64,000 bases of DNA. Source: Nannocystis pusilla. Its GTDB lineage: Bacteria; Myxococcota_A; Polyangia; Nannocystales; Nannocystaceae. Under the pieces are notes generated by a model, which saw only the letters and a program-made list of their open reading frames with translations, did not search any database and had not been told where the DNA came from. A program made the position numbers and the translations under genes. The stretch is taken from the NCBI RefSeq assembly GCF_020073745.1, contig NZ_JAIRAU010000039.1, positions 62,001 through 126,000 of the forward strand, given 5' to 3'. Each line of letters starts with the position of its first letter. The stretch's first letter is position 1. Shown here one piece after another: positions 44,386 through 52,787 of the stretch.

Positions 44386-45486
44386 TCACATCGGGATGTA
44401 CTGCGAGCACAGGCTGTCCTCGACCGACTGATTGATGGCGGCCGACAGGCTGAGCTGACCTTCGTACACGTCGTTGATGTTGAACGCCCCGCCGTCGGTC
44501 GCCTGCGGGATCGGGGTCTTCCCTTGGTAGGGCGTGAAAAAGCCCATGCTGACGTCCTGGTTGTTGCCGGGCCCCCCGGTCTTGTCGTTGTCGACGAAGC
44601 TGAACACGCGGATCTCGCGCTCCTGCAGGCCGAGCACCGTCTCGTCGTAGCTGTGCTGGACCACCTCGCCGCTCTGGACCGCCCCCTTGTCCCCGAACGT
44701 GTCGTCGGTGGTGTGGATGATCATCCGCAGCGTCGACTCGACGGGCCGCCACTGGAACCCGAACGCGGCCAGGTACAGCCCGTCGATCGTGTTCTCCGGC
44801 CAGTCGCCGTTGGAGCCGTTGCCGTCGGTCTGCGAGTTGCTCTGCGTGAAGTTGCTCCACTGGATGAAGTCGGCCTGCAGCGAGGCCGCGTCGGCGTACG
44901 GCGTGCCGTTGTTGATCAGCGTCGCGTCGTCGACGAACACCACCAGGCCGTAGTTCGGCTGGGTGTCGACGTCGAGGTTCGCGATCGCCTGGTCGACCAC
45001 CAGGATCTCCTGGGCCAGCTTCTGCAAGATCGCCGACATCGACGTCGACACGTCCATCACGAACACGATGTCGATGTTGGGCTTGCACATGTCGCCGCTG
45101 GTGGTCGTCTCCCACCAGCCGGTGTCGGTGTCCTCGCCGGTGGTGAACGGCGAGGTCGTGGTCGTCAGCGTCGTCGTCCCCGTCGTCGTCGGGCCTGTGG
45201 TCGGCTCGGGGCCGGAGGTGCTCACAGCCCCCGTGGTCGTCCCCGACTGGGAGCCCGTCCCCTCGCTCGTGCCGTCGCTCTCGCTGTCGCTGTTCGAGCT
45301 CGTCGGGCCCGGCTCGACCGTCGTCACGCCCGTCATCGACTCGCTCGTCGGCGTCGTCGCCGTCACGCCGGCGGTCGCCGTACCGTCGCCGGAGTCACCG
45401 CAGGCCGCGAGCACGAGGCCCGCAGAGAACACACCGGAGAGCACGAGAGGAATACAGCGAGACGAGCAAAACATCGTCAACAGCAC
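44386..45486 (-). CDS. VWA-domain lipoprotein
   Basis: Predicted lipoprotein of 366 aa; leader ends SAGLVLAACGD (lipobox A-A-C). Residues ~35-130 are Thr/Ser/Gly-rich low-complexity linker. The von Willebrand A domain begins at IDIVFVMDVSTSMSAIL, where D-x-S-x-S is the MIDAS metal site, and continues through YGLVVFVDDATLINN and STLRMIIHTTDDTFGDKG. Such proteins usually mediate adhesion or assembly at the outer membrane. The ATG at 45471 is an alternative start. It is divergent from the fasciclin gene across a gap of 95 bases. Confidence 0.85.
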   Translation of the reverse strand: MLLTMFCSSRCIPLVLSGVFSAGLVLAACGDSGDGTATAGVTATTPTSESMTGVTTVEPGPTSSNSDSESDGTSEGTGSQSGTTTGAVSTSGPEPTTGPTTTGTTTLTTTTSPFTTGEDTDTGWWETTTSGDMCKPNIDIVFVMDVSTSMSAILQKLAQEILVVDQAIANLDVDTQPNYGLVVFVDDATLINNGTPYADAASLQADFIQWSNFTQSNSQTDGNGSNGDWPENTIDGLYLAAFGFQWRPVESTLRMIIHTTDDTFGDKGAVQSGEVVQHSYDETVLGLQEREIRVFSFVDNDKTGGPGNNQDVSMGFFTPYQGKTPIPQATDGGAFNINDVYEGQLSLSAAINQSVEDSLCSQYIPM

Positions 45487-45581
45487 AGCTCACCCGTCGC
45501 GTGCCCGTCAAGCGGGGCCCGACATAAAATGTTGCCGCCCCCGCGTCCGCGGTTTACCGTGACCTCGGAGGGCCCTCGGCC

Positions 45582-46196
45582 ATGAATTTGAGACTCATCG
45601 CACTGTCCCTGCTCGTCGCGAGCGCAACCGCGACCACCAACGTCGCGTGCAAGAAGGACTCCGCGTCCGAGACGCCCGAGCCGGTGGCCGAGGCGGCCCC
45701 CGAGACCGCGCCCGAGCCCGAGCCCGAGCCCGCCGCCGCCGAGCCCGAGCCCGAGCCCGCCCCGGCGCCCGCGGCCAAGGACCTGATCGGCGTCGTCGGC
45801 GGCCTCGAGAAGGGCAAGACCTTCGCCGAGCTGCTGGTCGTGGCGGAGCTCGACAAGGAGCTCGCCAGCCCCGAGGTCAACCTCACCGTGCTGGTCCCCA
45901 GCGACGAGGCGTTCGCCAAGCTGCCCAAGGGCACCCTCGACAAGTGGAAGAAGAACAAGGATCAGCTGCAGAAGGCGCTCAAGTACCACTTCATCCCGGG
46001 CATCAACGACACCGCGAAGATCGGCAACTACCGCACCGCGCCGACCGCCGCCGGCCCCGAGCTGCCGATCGTGCAGAGCCAGGACTCCGAGATGACGATC
46101 GACGGCGCCAAGCTGCTCGAGATCGACCTCCCGGCCAGCAATGGCATGGTCCACGTCATCGACAAGGTGCTGCAGCCGGGCGCCAAGAAGAAGTGA
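45582..46196 (+). CDS. Fasciclin-domain lipoprotein
   Basis: Predicted lipoprotein of 204 aa with leader MNLRLIALSLLVASATATTNVACKK (lipobox V-A-C) and a Pro/Glu-rich linker of about 40 residues with repeated EPEPEP. The fasciclin (FAS1) domain covers ~70-200: FAELLVVAELDKEL, NLTVLVPSDEAFAKLPKG (the TVFAPtD-like strand), KYHFIPG and the C-terminal GMVHVIDKVLQP. FAS1 domains mediate adhesion; a role at the cell surface is inferred. It converges with the outer-membrane barrel gene, and the gap holds a strong hairpin. Confidence 0.9.
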   Translation: MNLRLIALSLLVASATATTNVACKKDSASETPEPVAEAAPETAPEPEPEPAAAEPEPEPAPAPAAKDLIGVVGGLEKGKTFAELLVVAELDKELASPEVNLTVLVPSDEAFAKLPKGTLDKWKKNKDQLQKALKYHFIPGINDTAKIGNYRTAPTAAGPELPIVQSQDSEMTIDGAKLLEIDLPASNGMVHVIDKVLQPGAKKK

Positions 46197-46213
46197 ACAG
46201 GCCTTCCCCTTGA

Positions 46214-46249
46214 GCCAGGTTTCTCGGAACATGTCCCGAGAAACCTGGC
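46214..46249. terminator. Bidirectional hairpin with palindrome in its loop
   Basis: Perfect 14-base arms GCCAGGTTTCTCGG (46214-46227) and CCGAGAAACCTGGC (46236-46249) enclose AACATGTC, a half copy of the dispersed palindrome. It lies between two convergent genes, 18 bases after one stop and 8 before the other, so it can serve both as terminator. Confidence 0.8.
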
Positions 46250-46256
46250 CCCCGGA

Positions 46257-47678
46257 CTAGAAGTACGTGCCCATGCCGAGGTGGCCGGCGAACAGGTGGA
46301 AGGCCACCCGGTTGACCGTGCCGATCTCGTAGCCGACATTGCCGGCGGGCGCGTCGCGCAGATCGAAGGCGATCTGGGCCGCCGAGCCCTGGCCGTAGCT
46401 GTAGCGCACCGCGATGCAGGTGCTGAACACGATGCTGCGCGCCCGCTCGCCCTTGCCGAGGCGGACCGGCGAGAAGAACTCGACCCCGGTGGTGAGCCCG
46501 TAATAGTTGATGCGAAAGTGCGGGAACTTGTGCGTGTGGACCTCGTCGTCGCGGTCCGAGAACACGCCGATGCCGAAGTACAGCCGCTCCGCGGTGCGCA
46601 GGCGGGCTCCGGCGCGCACGTTCCACAGCGGGCGGATGTTGATGTCGCGCGCGCTCAGCTTGAGGCCCGGGCTGTAGTCCATCTCGCCGCTGATCCAGCC
46701 GCGCCGGCGCGGCAGCGCGTAGGCCACCCCGGCCGTGAGCCGCATCGGCGCCACCCGCCCGCGGGCCGACGGCTCCGGCGAGTCGTCGAACTCGAACTTG
46801 TACTCGTCGTCGCCGTCGCCGGGGCGGTCGACGTTGGAGGTGTTGAGCTCGTAGCTGCGGCTCGCCTCGAAGGCGACGAAGCGAGGTGTCCGAAAGGTCA
46901 GGCCGAGGTGGAGGTTCTTGACGAACTCCCACTGCAGCCCGACCACCACCTCGCCGCCGAACACCGAGCGCTTGCTGTCGTAGTCGTAGGTGCGCGTGGC
47001 GTCGGTGCGCGACTCCGGCGTGCCCGAGGCCGTGTCGATCCAGATCCGCGTCTCCTCGCGCTGCCAGCCGTAGGTGCCGAACAGCGTCATGCCGATGCGG
47101 AAGCGCGGGTGCGGCTGCCAGCCGATCGCCGGGCCGGCGTGGTAGCGGTAGATCCAGCCGTCGACCTGCACCCGCGCGTCGTACTCGGTGGTCCCGCCGG
47201 CCCCGCGCAGCACCGCGTTGTAGTCGTAGTAGTCGTAGTCGGGCGCGAAGTAGCCGACGCCGACCGTGACCCCGCGGCCGAGGTGGCGCGTGACCGCCAG
47301 CGACGACGGCATCACCAGCGCCTGCAGGCTGCTCAGCGTCGCCGCGTCGCGCGTCCCGCCCGGCAGGTCGGCGACCGCCGCGTACGGGACGATGCGGGCG
47401 CGGAACTGGCCGGCCTGGGTCGACAGGTTGAACTGCGTGCGACGGACCGCACCGAGCCCCGCCGGGTTGTAGTAGATGGTCCCGGTGTCGCGCCCGAGGG
47501 CCGTCACCGCCCCGCCGGCCAGCGCCGCCTCGTTGCTCAGCGGGTTGGTCTCGCGGTTGCCGGCCGCGGCCTCGCGCGCCGGCAGGCCGACGGCGAGCGC
47601 GCCGACGACGACCAGTCCCGAGAGACAGGCCCGGGGCGTGCGGCTCGAGCGGCCGCGAGCGTCGGCCTCACGAGCCAC
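46257..47678 (-). CDS. Outer-membrane protein, OmpP1/FadL-like
   Basis: Outer-membrane beta-barrel protein of 473 aa, start GTG at 47678, with a signal peptide ending about AREAAAG. The mature N-terminus NEAALAGGAVTALGRDTGTIYYNPAGLGAV matches the FadL/TodX-type plug (NPAGLG), which imports hydrophobic compounds. Strong alternation of aromatic and polar residues (ARLRTAERLYFGIGVF and similar) and the terminal aromatic (GTYF) are typical of barrels. The start codon overlaps the 3' end of the upstream lipoprotein gene by 11 bases, indicating an operon. No substrate can be predicted. Confidence 0.85.
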   Translation of the reverse strand: MAREADARGRSSRTPRACLSGLVVVGALAVGLPAREAAAGNRETNPLSNEAALAGGAVTALGRDTGTIYYNPAGLGAVRRTQFNLSTQAGQFRARIVPYAAVADLPGGTRDAATLSSLQALVMPSSLAVTRHLGRGVTVGVGYFAPDYDYYDYNAVLRGAGGTTEYDARVQVDGWIYRYHAGPAIGWQPHPRFRIGMTLFGTYGWQREETRIWIDTASGTPESRTDATRTYDYDSKRSVFGGEVVVGLQWEFVKNLHLGLTFRTPRFVAFEASRSYELNTSNVDRPGDGDDEYKFEFDDSPEPSARGRVAPMRLTAGVAYALPRRRGWISGEMDYSPGLKLSARDINIRPLWNVRAGARLRTAERLYFGIGVFSDRDDEVHTHKFPHFRINYYGLTTGVEFFSPVRLGKGERARSIVFSTCIAVRYSYGQGSAAQIAFDLRDAPAGNVGYEIGTVNRVAFHLFAGHLGMGTYF

Positions 47679-48252
47679 GGGCGACGTAGAGGTCGAAGGT
47701 GAGGTCGACGACCGGACGGCTGTCGCTGTCGTGGAAGTGCCAGGTCAGCGTCGCCGCGTTGGCCCGGTCGACGCGCTCGAAGTAGACGTAGCCGCGCATC
47801 GACGTGCCCGGGACCAGCACGCCCCACGGCAGCGCCGACGAGGCCACGTCGCCGCCGACCCACTCGATGCGGCCGAAGTCGAGCTGGCGGCCGGGGTGGT
47901 AGCCGTTGTCGTTCTGCCCGGCCTGGACGAACGAGCCGCCGGCGTCGAGGAGATCGCGCCGGAATCCGCGCTCGTCGATCAGGTCGATGTCGCCGGGCGC
48001 CAGGCGGATCGGCCGGTTGCCGAGGTTGGCGACCAGCACGTGGAGCACCGTGACCTGCTCGTCGAGGTCGCTCGGGATCCCCTGCCAGGCGCCCGTCGTC
48101 AGCACCACGCTGATCCCCGACTGCGGATCGCGGGCCACCATGCGGTGACCGCCGTCGATGGCGACGAGCTCGCCGGAGGGGATACAGGCGGCGCTCGCGA
48201 GCAGCAGCGCGAGCGCGAGACGTCTGGAGGCGCGCGTCACGGCTGCAAGCAT
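47668..48252 (-). CDS. Hypothetical lipoprotein coupled to FadL-like gene
   Basis: Predicted lipoprotein of 194 aa. Leader RRLALALLLASAACIP ends in a lipobox (S-A-A-C), then a single all-beta domain without recognisable motif: GISVVLTTGAWQG, VTVLHVLVANLGNRPIRLAPGDIDL and GTSMRGYVYFERVDR, with the NLGNRPI stretch similar to immunoglobulin-like extracellular folds (DUF4352-like, tentative). The stop overlaps the start of the outer-membrane barrel gene, so the two are translationally linked and may form a complex. Confidence 0.7.
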   Translation of the reverse strand: MLAAVTRASRRLALALLLASAACIPSGELVAIDGGHRMVARDPQSGISVVLTTGAWQGIPSDLDEQVTVLHVLVANLGNRPIRLAPGDIDLIDERGFRRDLLDAGGSFVQAGQNDNGYHPGRQLDFGRIEWVGGDVASSALPWGVLVPGTSMRGYVYFERVDRANAATLTWHFHDSDSRPVVDLTFDLYVARGS

Positions 48253-48434
48253 ACTCGCTTTGACCGCCGCCGCGAGTCGGACCCGCTGCTGCCCGAGTCA
48301 GGTCTCACCGCCATTTGCGCAGTTTGCGCTCGCGCCCACGCATCACCTCGGTTGGTCCTCCCGGGTCGCGCCTCGGCCGCGCCTGCGGTCGCGCCACCCC
48401 GACGCGCGCCACGACCGGCGCTATCATCCGCGCG

Positions 48435-49097
48435 ATGAAGATCCTCATCGTCGAGGACAACAAGAAGCTCGCCAGCTTTTTGCTCCGCGCCCTGGCCGAG
48501 GAAGGCTACGTCGTCGACCTCGTCGAGGACGGCGGCGTCGCCATCACCCAGAGCCGCAGCATCAGCTACGACCTCGTGATCCTCGACTGGATGTTGCCCT
48601 CGGTCGACGGACTGACCGTGTGCCGCACCCTGCGCTCGGCCGGCGCGACCATGCCGATCCTCATGCTCACCGCGCGCGCCGAGATCCAGGAGCGCGTGGC
48701 CGGCCTCGACGCCGGCGCCGACGACTTCCTGCCCAAGCCGTTCGACCTCGGCGAGCTGCTGGCCCGCGTGCGCGCGCTCGGACGCCGCGGTCACGGCGAT
48801 CGCTACCTCGAGGTCGGGCCGGTCCGGATCGATCGTCACGAGCGCACCGTCACGCTGTCCGGCCGCCGGCTCGATCTCACCCCGCGCGAGTTCCTGCTCC
48901 TCAGCTACCTCGTGCGCGAGGCCGGGCGCGTCGTCCCGCGCACCGAGCTGCTGCAGAAGGTCTGGGAGCTGTCGTTCGACCCCGGCTCCAACGTCGTCGA
49001 GGTCCACGTCAAGAACCTGCGCACCAAGCTGGGCGAGCACGCCGCCCGCATCGAGACCGTGCGCGGCGTCGGCTACCGCTGGCAGAACGAGGCATGA
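48435..49097 (+). CDS. OmpR/PhoB-family response regulator
   Basis: DNA-binding response regulator of 220 aa, start ATG at 48435. The receiver domain shows the acid pocket (VEDN), phospho-acceptor Asp51 (ILDWMLPSVDG) and KPFDLGEL near 101. The C-terminal winged-helix domain (~125-218) has LTPREFLLLSYLVREAGRVVPRTELL and EVHVKNLRTKLG, typical of OmpR. Its stop overlaps the kinase start by four bases (ATGA), so the pair is co-translated. Signal and target genes are unknown. Confidence 0.95.
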   Translation: MKILIVEDNKKLASFLLRALAEEGYVVDLVEDGGVAITQSRSISYDLVILDWMLPSVDGLTVCRTLRSAGATMPILMLTARAEIQERVAGLDAGADDFLPKPFDLGELLARVRALGRRGHGDRYLEVGPVRIDRHERTVTLSGRRLDLTPREFLLLSYLVREAGRVVPRTELLQKVWELSFDPGSNVVEVHVKNLRTKLGEHAARIETVRGVGYRWQNEA

Positions 49098-50500
49098 AGC
49101 TCCGCAACCGCCTGGTCGCGGTCGTCACGGGCGTCACCGTCGTCGCCCTCGCGTTCTCGTTCGTCCCGCTCTACATCCTGGTCCGCGCGCTCGAGACCTC
49201 CGACCTCGACCACGCCCTGTTCCGCCAGGCCACCGCGCTCGCCCAGCACCTGCCCGGCACCTACGCCGCCGGGCACCCGCTCGACGAGGGCCACGCCGAC
49301 GTGCCCGAGAGCATCGATCCCACCCCGCGCTACACCGCGGTGTACGGCCCCGGCCACGAGCTCGAGACCGCCTCCGAGAGCTTCGACGGCCGCGCCCCGC
49401 CCTCGCTCGAGGCGCTCGGCCTGCGTCGCCCGGTCCCGTGGGACGGCGTCGCCGTCGACCTCGAGGTCGGCGACACGCGCCTCCGCGGCGTCGTCATGCC
49501 GACCGGCGATCAGGGCGAGGCCCTGCTCTACGCCGTCAGCAAGAGCACCGTCGAGGACGACACCGCCACCCTGTTCGAGCTCCTGCTCGCCATCTTCGTG
49601 TTCGCCGTCGGGGCCACCGCCGTGATCGCCCGCATCCTCGGCGAACGCCTCGCGCGCGACGTGCACTCGGTCGCGCGCGTCGCCCGGTTGGTCGCCGAGG
49701 GCGACCTCGCGGCGCGGCTCGGCGACCCGCGGACCATGGGCGCCGACGAGACGCGCGCCCTCGCCTCCGACCTCGATCACATGATCAGCCGCCTCGACGA
49801 GGTCGTGTCGTCGCAGCGGCGCTTCATCTCGCACGCCGCCCACGAGCTGCGTTCGCCGCTGGCCTCGCTGCGCGGCGAGCTGCAGCTGGCCCTGCGCCGC
49901 GATCGCACCGCCGAGGAGTACCGCGCCGCGCTGACCGAGATGTTGTCGTCGGTCGACGCCCTCATCGCCCTCGCCGAGGACCTGCTGCGGCTCGCGCGGG
50001 CGCAGGGCGGCGCCCCGGCCACCCGCGCTCGCGCCCGCGTCGCCGACGTCGTGCGCGAGGCGGTGCGGATGGCCCGCGGCCACGACGACGATCGCGGGGT
50101 CACGATCACCGTCCCGCACGCGCTCGCCGAGTTTCCCGTCGAAGTGCGCGGCGCCGCGGCCGACCTCGCCCGCGCCCTCCGCAATTTGATCGACAACGCC
50201 GTCGTGCACAGCCCGCCCGGCGGCGAGGTCCGCATCGAGGTCGTCGTCGTCGAGAGCGGGGTCGAGCTCGCCGTCGTCGATCAGGGCCCGGGGATCCCGG
50301 TCGAGGATCAGCCGCACATCTTCACCCCGTTCTTCCGCGGCGCCGGCGGGGAGAACCAGGAGGGCGCCGGCCTCGGCCTTGCGATCGCCCGCGGCCTCAC
50401 CGAGGGCAGCGGCGGTCGGCTCGCGCTCGACACCCGCCACACCGGCGGCGCGCGCATGGTCCTGCACCTCGCCTTCGCCGATCCGGGCTCGGCCCCGTGA
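49094..50500 (+). CDS. Sensor histidine kinase
   Basis: Membrane histidine kinase of 468 aa, cognate to the upstream regulator. Two transmembrane helices (~7-32 and ~157-177) enclose a periplasmic sensing domain of about 125 residues (VPESIDPTPRYTAVYGPGHEL). A HAMP region follows, then the H-box RRFISHAAHELRSPLASLRGE, the N-box ALRNLIDNAVVHS, and the G-boxes VVDQGPGIPVEDQ and GAGLGLAIARGL. The ATG at 49094 overlaps the response-regulator stop. A palindrome cluster starts seven bases after the stop. Confidence 0.95.
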   Translation: MKLRNRLVAVVTGVTVVALAFSFVPLYILVRALETSDLDHALFRQATALAQHLPGTYAAGHPLDEGHADVPESIDPTPRYTAVYGPGHELETASESFDGRAPPSLEALGLRRPVPWDGVAVDLEVGDTRLRGVVMPTGDQGEALLYAVSKSTVEDDTATLFELLLAIFVFAVGATAVIARILGERLARDVHSVARVARLVAEGDLAARLGDPRTMGADETRALASDLDHMISRLDEVVSSQRRFISHAAHELRSPLASLRGELQLALRRDRTAEEYRAALTEMLSSVDALIALAEDLLRLARAQGGAPATRARARVADVVREAVRMARGHDDDRGVTITVPHALAEFPVEVRGAAADLARALRNLIDNAVVHSPPGGEVRIEVVVVESGVELAVVDQGPGIPVEDQPHIFTPFFRGAGGENQEGAGLGLAIARGLTEGSGGRLALDTRHTGGARMVLHLAFADPGSAP

Positions 50501-50504
50501 AGCA

Positions 50505-50560
50505 CCTGGCCTTTCAGCCATGTCCTTTCCTCCAGGACCCCCCGGCGGGCCCGTCCTGAC
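50505..50560. repeat. Palindrome half-copy cluster after histidine kinase gene
   Basis: CACCTGGCCTTTCAGCCATGTCC and TCCTTTCCTCCAGGAC units, degenerate, in the gap before the lipoprotein gene. Confidence 0.5.
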
Positions 50561-50633
50561 GCGCCTCGCGCAGCGCCCCGCCGCCCTGCCGGACCCCTTG
50601 CGGGCGCACGCGCGCGCCGACTAGCCTCGCGTC

Positions 50634-51740
50634 ATGCGTCGCCCCCCTCGCTCGCCTGGCTCGTGCGTCGTGCTCCTCGCCGCCTGCACGGTGCCGAACC
50701 CGGCCTACCACGTCACCCAGGGCCTCTCCGACAGCAGTTCGGGCGACACCCCGGGCGCGACCGACGGCGCGACGCAGAGCCCCGGCAGCGCCACCGGCGA
50801 GCCGACCACCAGCCACGGCGACAGCCAGGGCACCGACAGCAGCGCGAGCCCCACGACCCCGACCAGCCACACCGCCACCAGCGGCGACACCGAGGACACC
50901 GCCGCGACGACGCAGACCGCGACCACCAGCCCGGGCACCACCGACGACACCGCCGCCGCGACCTCGACCGGCGACGGCAGCGACGCCACCTCGATGGCCG
51001 CGAGCGACACCCTCGGGCCCAACCTCGACCTCGGCATGCCGGACCTCTGCTCGCTGCAGGCCGCGCCGGACCTCGGCCTCGCCGTGCAGCACAGCCCCAT
51101 GCCCAACTGCCTCGGCTTCACCGCGCTCACCCTGGTGGTCGAGGCCAAGCCCGACGACCACACCCTCAAGTTCCGCGAGTGCCTCGCCACCAACGAGTGC
51201 TTCGCCGGCAACAAGCAGTGCGCGCCCAAGCAGAGCGTCACGTTGAAGATCGCCGGCCCCGCCTCGCACGTCCCCGACCTCGCGCCGGGCACCTGCATCA
51301 ACCTCGCCTACCAGGCGACCGGCCTCGCCGACGCCAGCACCTGCAGCAGCTCCCTCGTGCGGATCGGCAAGACGGGCGCCAACATCAAGACCACCAGCGT
51401 GTACGCGGCCGCCGGCGGCGTCCCGGCCACCGGCGCGCTCCCGGCCCCCTGGCCGGAGATCCTCGGGTTGTCCGTCACCGCCGAGCTGGTCGCGCCGTGC
51501 CTCGGCGGCGAGGTCTGCGGCCAGCCCACCGGCAACCACGACCTCGTCGGTCAGGCCGCCGGCGTCGAGGCCACGGTGCCGATGCAGACCGAGGAGCCGC
51601 TCAAGCTGCCCCTGCTCGACAAGCAGAACAACAAGATCGGCGACGTCGCGGGCAGCCTGTTCAACCTGCGCTCGTACGCCGTCGCCCCCGCGCAGTGCGA
51701 GTTCGACTGGATCTGGATCGCCGACGAGATCCGGCCCTGA
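50634..51740 (+). CDS. Hypothetical lipoprotein, paralogue A
   Basis: Predicted lipoprotein of 368 aa, leader SPGSCVVLLAACTVP (lipobox A-A-C). A Ser/Thr/Gly/Asp-rich linker of about 100 residues is followed by a globular region of about 240 residues. It shares its whole C-terminal pattern with the gene at 52769-53764: PDDxTLxFR, CAPKQSVTLKIAGPASHVPDLAPGTCINLAY, and the end CEFDWIWIADEIRP versus CEFDWLWLADENRP. So the two are tandem duplicates. The family is unknown; at least eight cysteines suggest disulfides. Confidence 0.75.
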   Translation: MRRPPRSPGSCVVLLAACTVPNPAYHVTQGLSDSSSGDTPGATDGATQSPGSATGEPTTSHGDSQGTDSSASPTTPTSHTATSGDTEDTAATTQTATTSPGTTDDTAAATSTGDGSDATSMAASDTLGPNLDLGMPDLCSLQAAPDLGLAVQHSPMPNCLGFTALTLVVEAKPDDHTLKFRECLATNECFAGNKQCAPKQSVTLKIAGPASHVPDLAPGTCINLAYQATGLADASTCSSSLVRIGKTGANIKTTSVYAAAGGVPATGALPAPWPEILGLSVTAELVAPCLGGEVCGQPTGNHDLVGQAAGVEATVPMQTEEPLKLPLLDKQNNKIGDVAGSLFNLRSYAVAPAQCEFDWIWIADEIRP

Positions 51741-51741
51741 G

Positions 51742-51818
51742 GACATGCCCGCATGAGCATGTTCATCAGGACATGCCCATACCAGCATGTTCTCTGCGAC
51801 AGGCTGCGAAAGACATGT
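51742..51818. repeat. Palindrome cluster after lipoprotein paralogue A
   Basis: GGACATGCCCGCATGAGCATGTTC, AGGACATGCCCATACCAGCATG and AAGACATGTG units, beginning one base after the stop codon. Confidence 0.75.
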
Positions 51819-51821
51819 GAC

Positions 51822-51852
51822 CCCGGCGCGCGATCCTGCGCCGGGCGATTTT
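51822..51852 (+). terminator. Intrinsic terminator after palindrome cluster
   Basis: CCCGGCGC (51822-51829) and GCGCCGGG (51838-51845) form a perfect 8-base stem, followed by CGATTTT. It follows the palindrome cluster of paralogue A. Confidence 0.7.
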
Positions 51853-51908
51853 GCCGCGCGCGAACTCGCCGGGCCCACACGTCCGCGTGTGCGTGCTAGA
51901 GTGCGGCG

Positions 51909-52787
51909 ATGGTGAACCGGTGGGCGCGAGCGCCCCTCGCCGCACTCCTCGTCCTGTCGACGGCCCTCGGCCCCCACGCGACCGCGCGGGCGGCCCCGGC
52001 CGCCGACGACCTCGTCGGCTTCGACCGCAAGTTCCGCGAGGGCCAGGAGCAGTACAACCGCGGCCGTTACCTCGACGCCGCGCGCACCTGGACCGCCGCC
52101 GCCGACCTCCTGAGCGAGACGGCCGCCAACCGCGACAACCGCCAGGCCGTGTTCGACTACATCGCCGAGTCCTACCGCCACACGCTCGTCAACGGCGCCG
52201 GCCAGAGCGTGCTGCGCGAGGGCCTCGCGGTGCTCGACGCCTACGCGACCGGATACGCCGCCGCCTACCCCGGCGAGGCGCTCGGGGCCCAGATCGACGA
52301 CGTCCGCCAGCAGCTCCGCGCCGCCGTCGAGGCGGCCGAGCCCAAGCCCGTCGACCCGCCCCCCGAGCCGGACAGGCCCGCCGAGCCCGCCCCGGTCGTC
52401 TCCGCCGGTACACGACCACCCGACGCCGCGCCCGCCCTCGCGTGGAAGGGCCTCGCCATCGGCGGCGGCGTCGTGCTCGCCGGCGGCGTCGCCTCGCTCG
52501 GCCTGTTCATCGGCGGCCTCGTGCGCGCCCGCGAGGCCGAGCGCAGCTACGAGGACCCGGCCAACATGTGCCCCCCGAGCGACGCGACCGGCGCCTGCGC
52601 CGAGTTCGATCGCACCGGCCGCTCCATGAACACCCTCGCCACCGTCGGCCTCGTCGCCGCCCCCGTGCTCCTCGGCGCCGGCGCGGCGATGCTGGCGATC
52701 GGCCTCAAGCGCCGCGCGAAGGCCCACGCGATGGTTCCGGTGGTCGGCCCGACCATGGTGGGACTCGTATGGGAGCAGCGGTTCTGA
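51909..52787 (+). CDS. Hypothetical exported membrane protein
   Basis: Protein of 292 aa with an N-terminal signal peptide (APLAALLVLSTALGPHATARA), a TPR-like or alpha-solenoid soluble part (~35-135: FREGQEQYNRGRYLDAARTWTAAADLL, a clear single TPR), a Pro/Ala-rich linker, and two hydrophobic helices (~180-205 and ~245-262) near the C-terminus. The soluble part probably faces the periplasm. It lies between the two duplicate lipoproteins, and its last 19 bases overlap the start of paralogue B, so the three genes likely act together. Function unknown. Confidence 0.7.
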   Translation: MVNRWARAPLAALLVLSTALGPHATARAAPAADDLVGFDRKFREGQEQYNRGRYLDAARTWTAAADLLSETAANRDNRQAVFDYIAESYRHTLVNGAGQSVLREGLAVLDAYATGYAAAYPGEALGAQIDDVRQQLRAAVEAAEPKPVDPPPEPDRPAEPAPVVSAGTRPPDAAPALAWKGLAIGGGVVLAGGVASLGLFIGGLVRAREAERSYEDPANMCPPSDATGACAEFDRTGRSMNTLATVGLVAAPVLLGAGAAMLAIGLKRRAKAHAMVPVVGPTMVGLVWEQRF

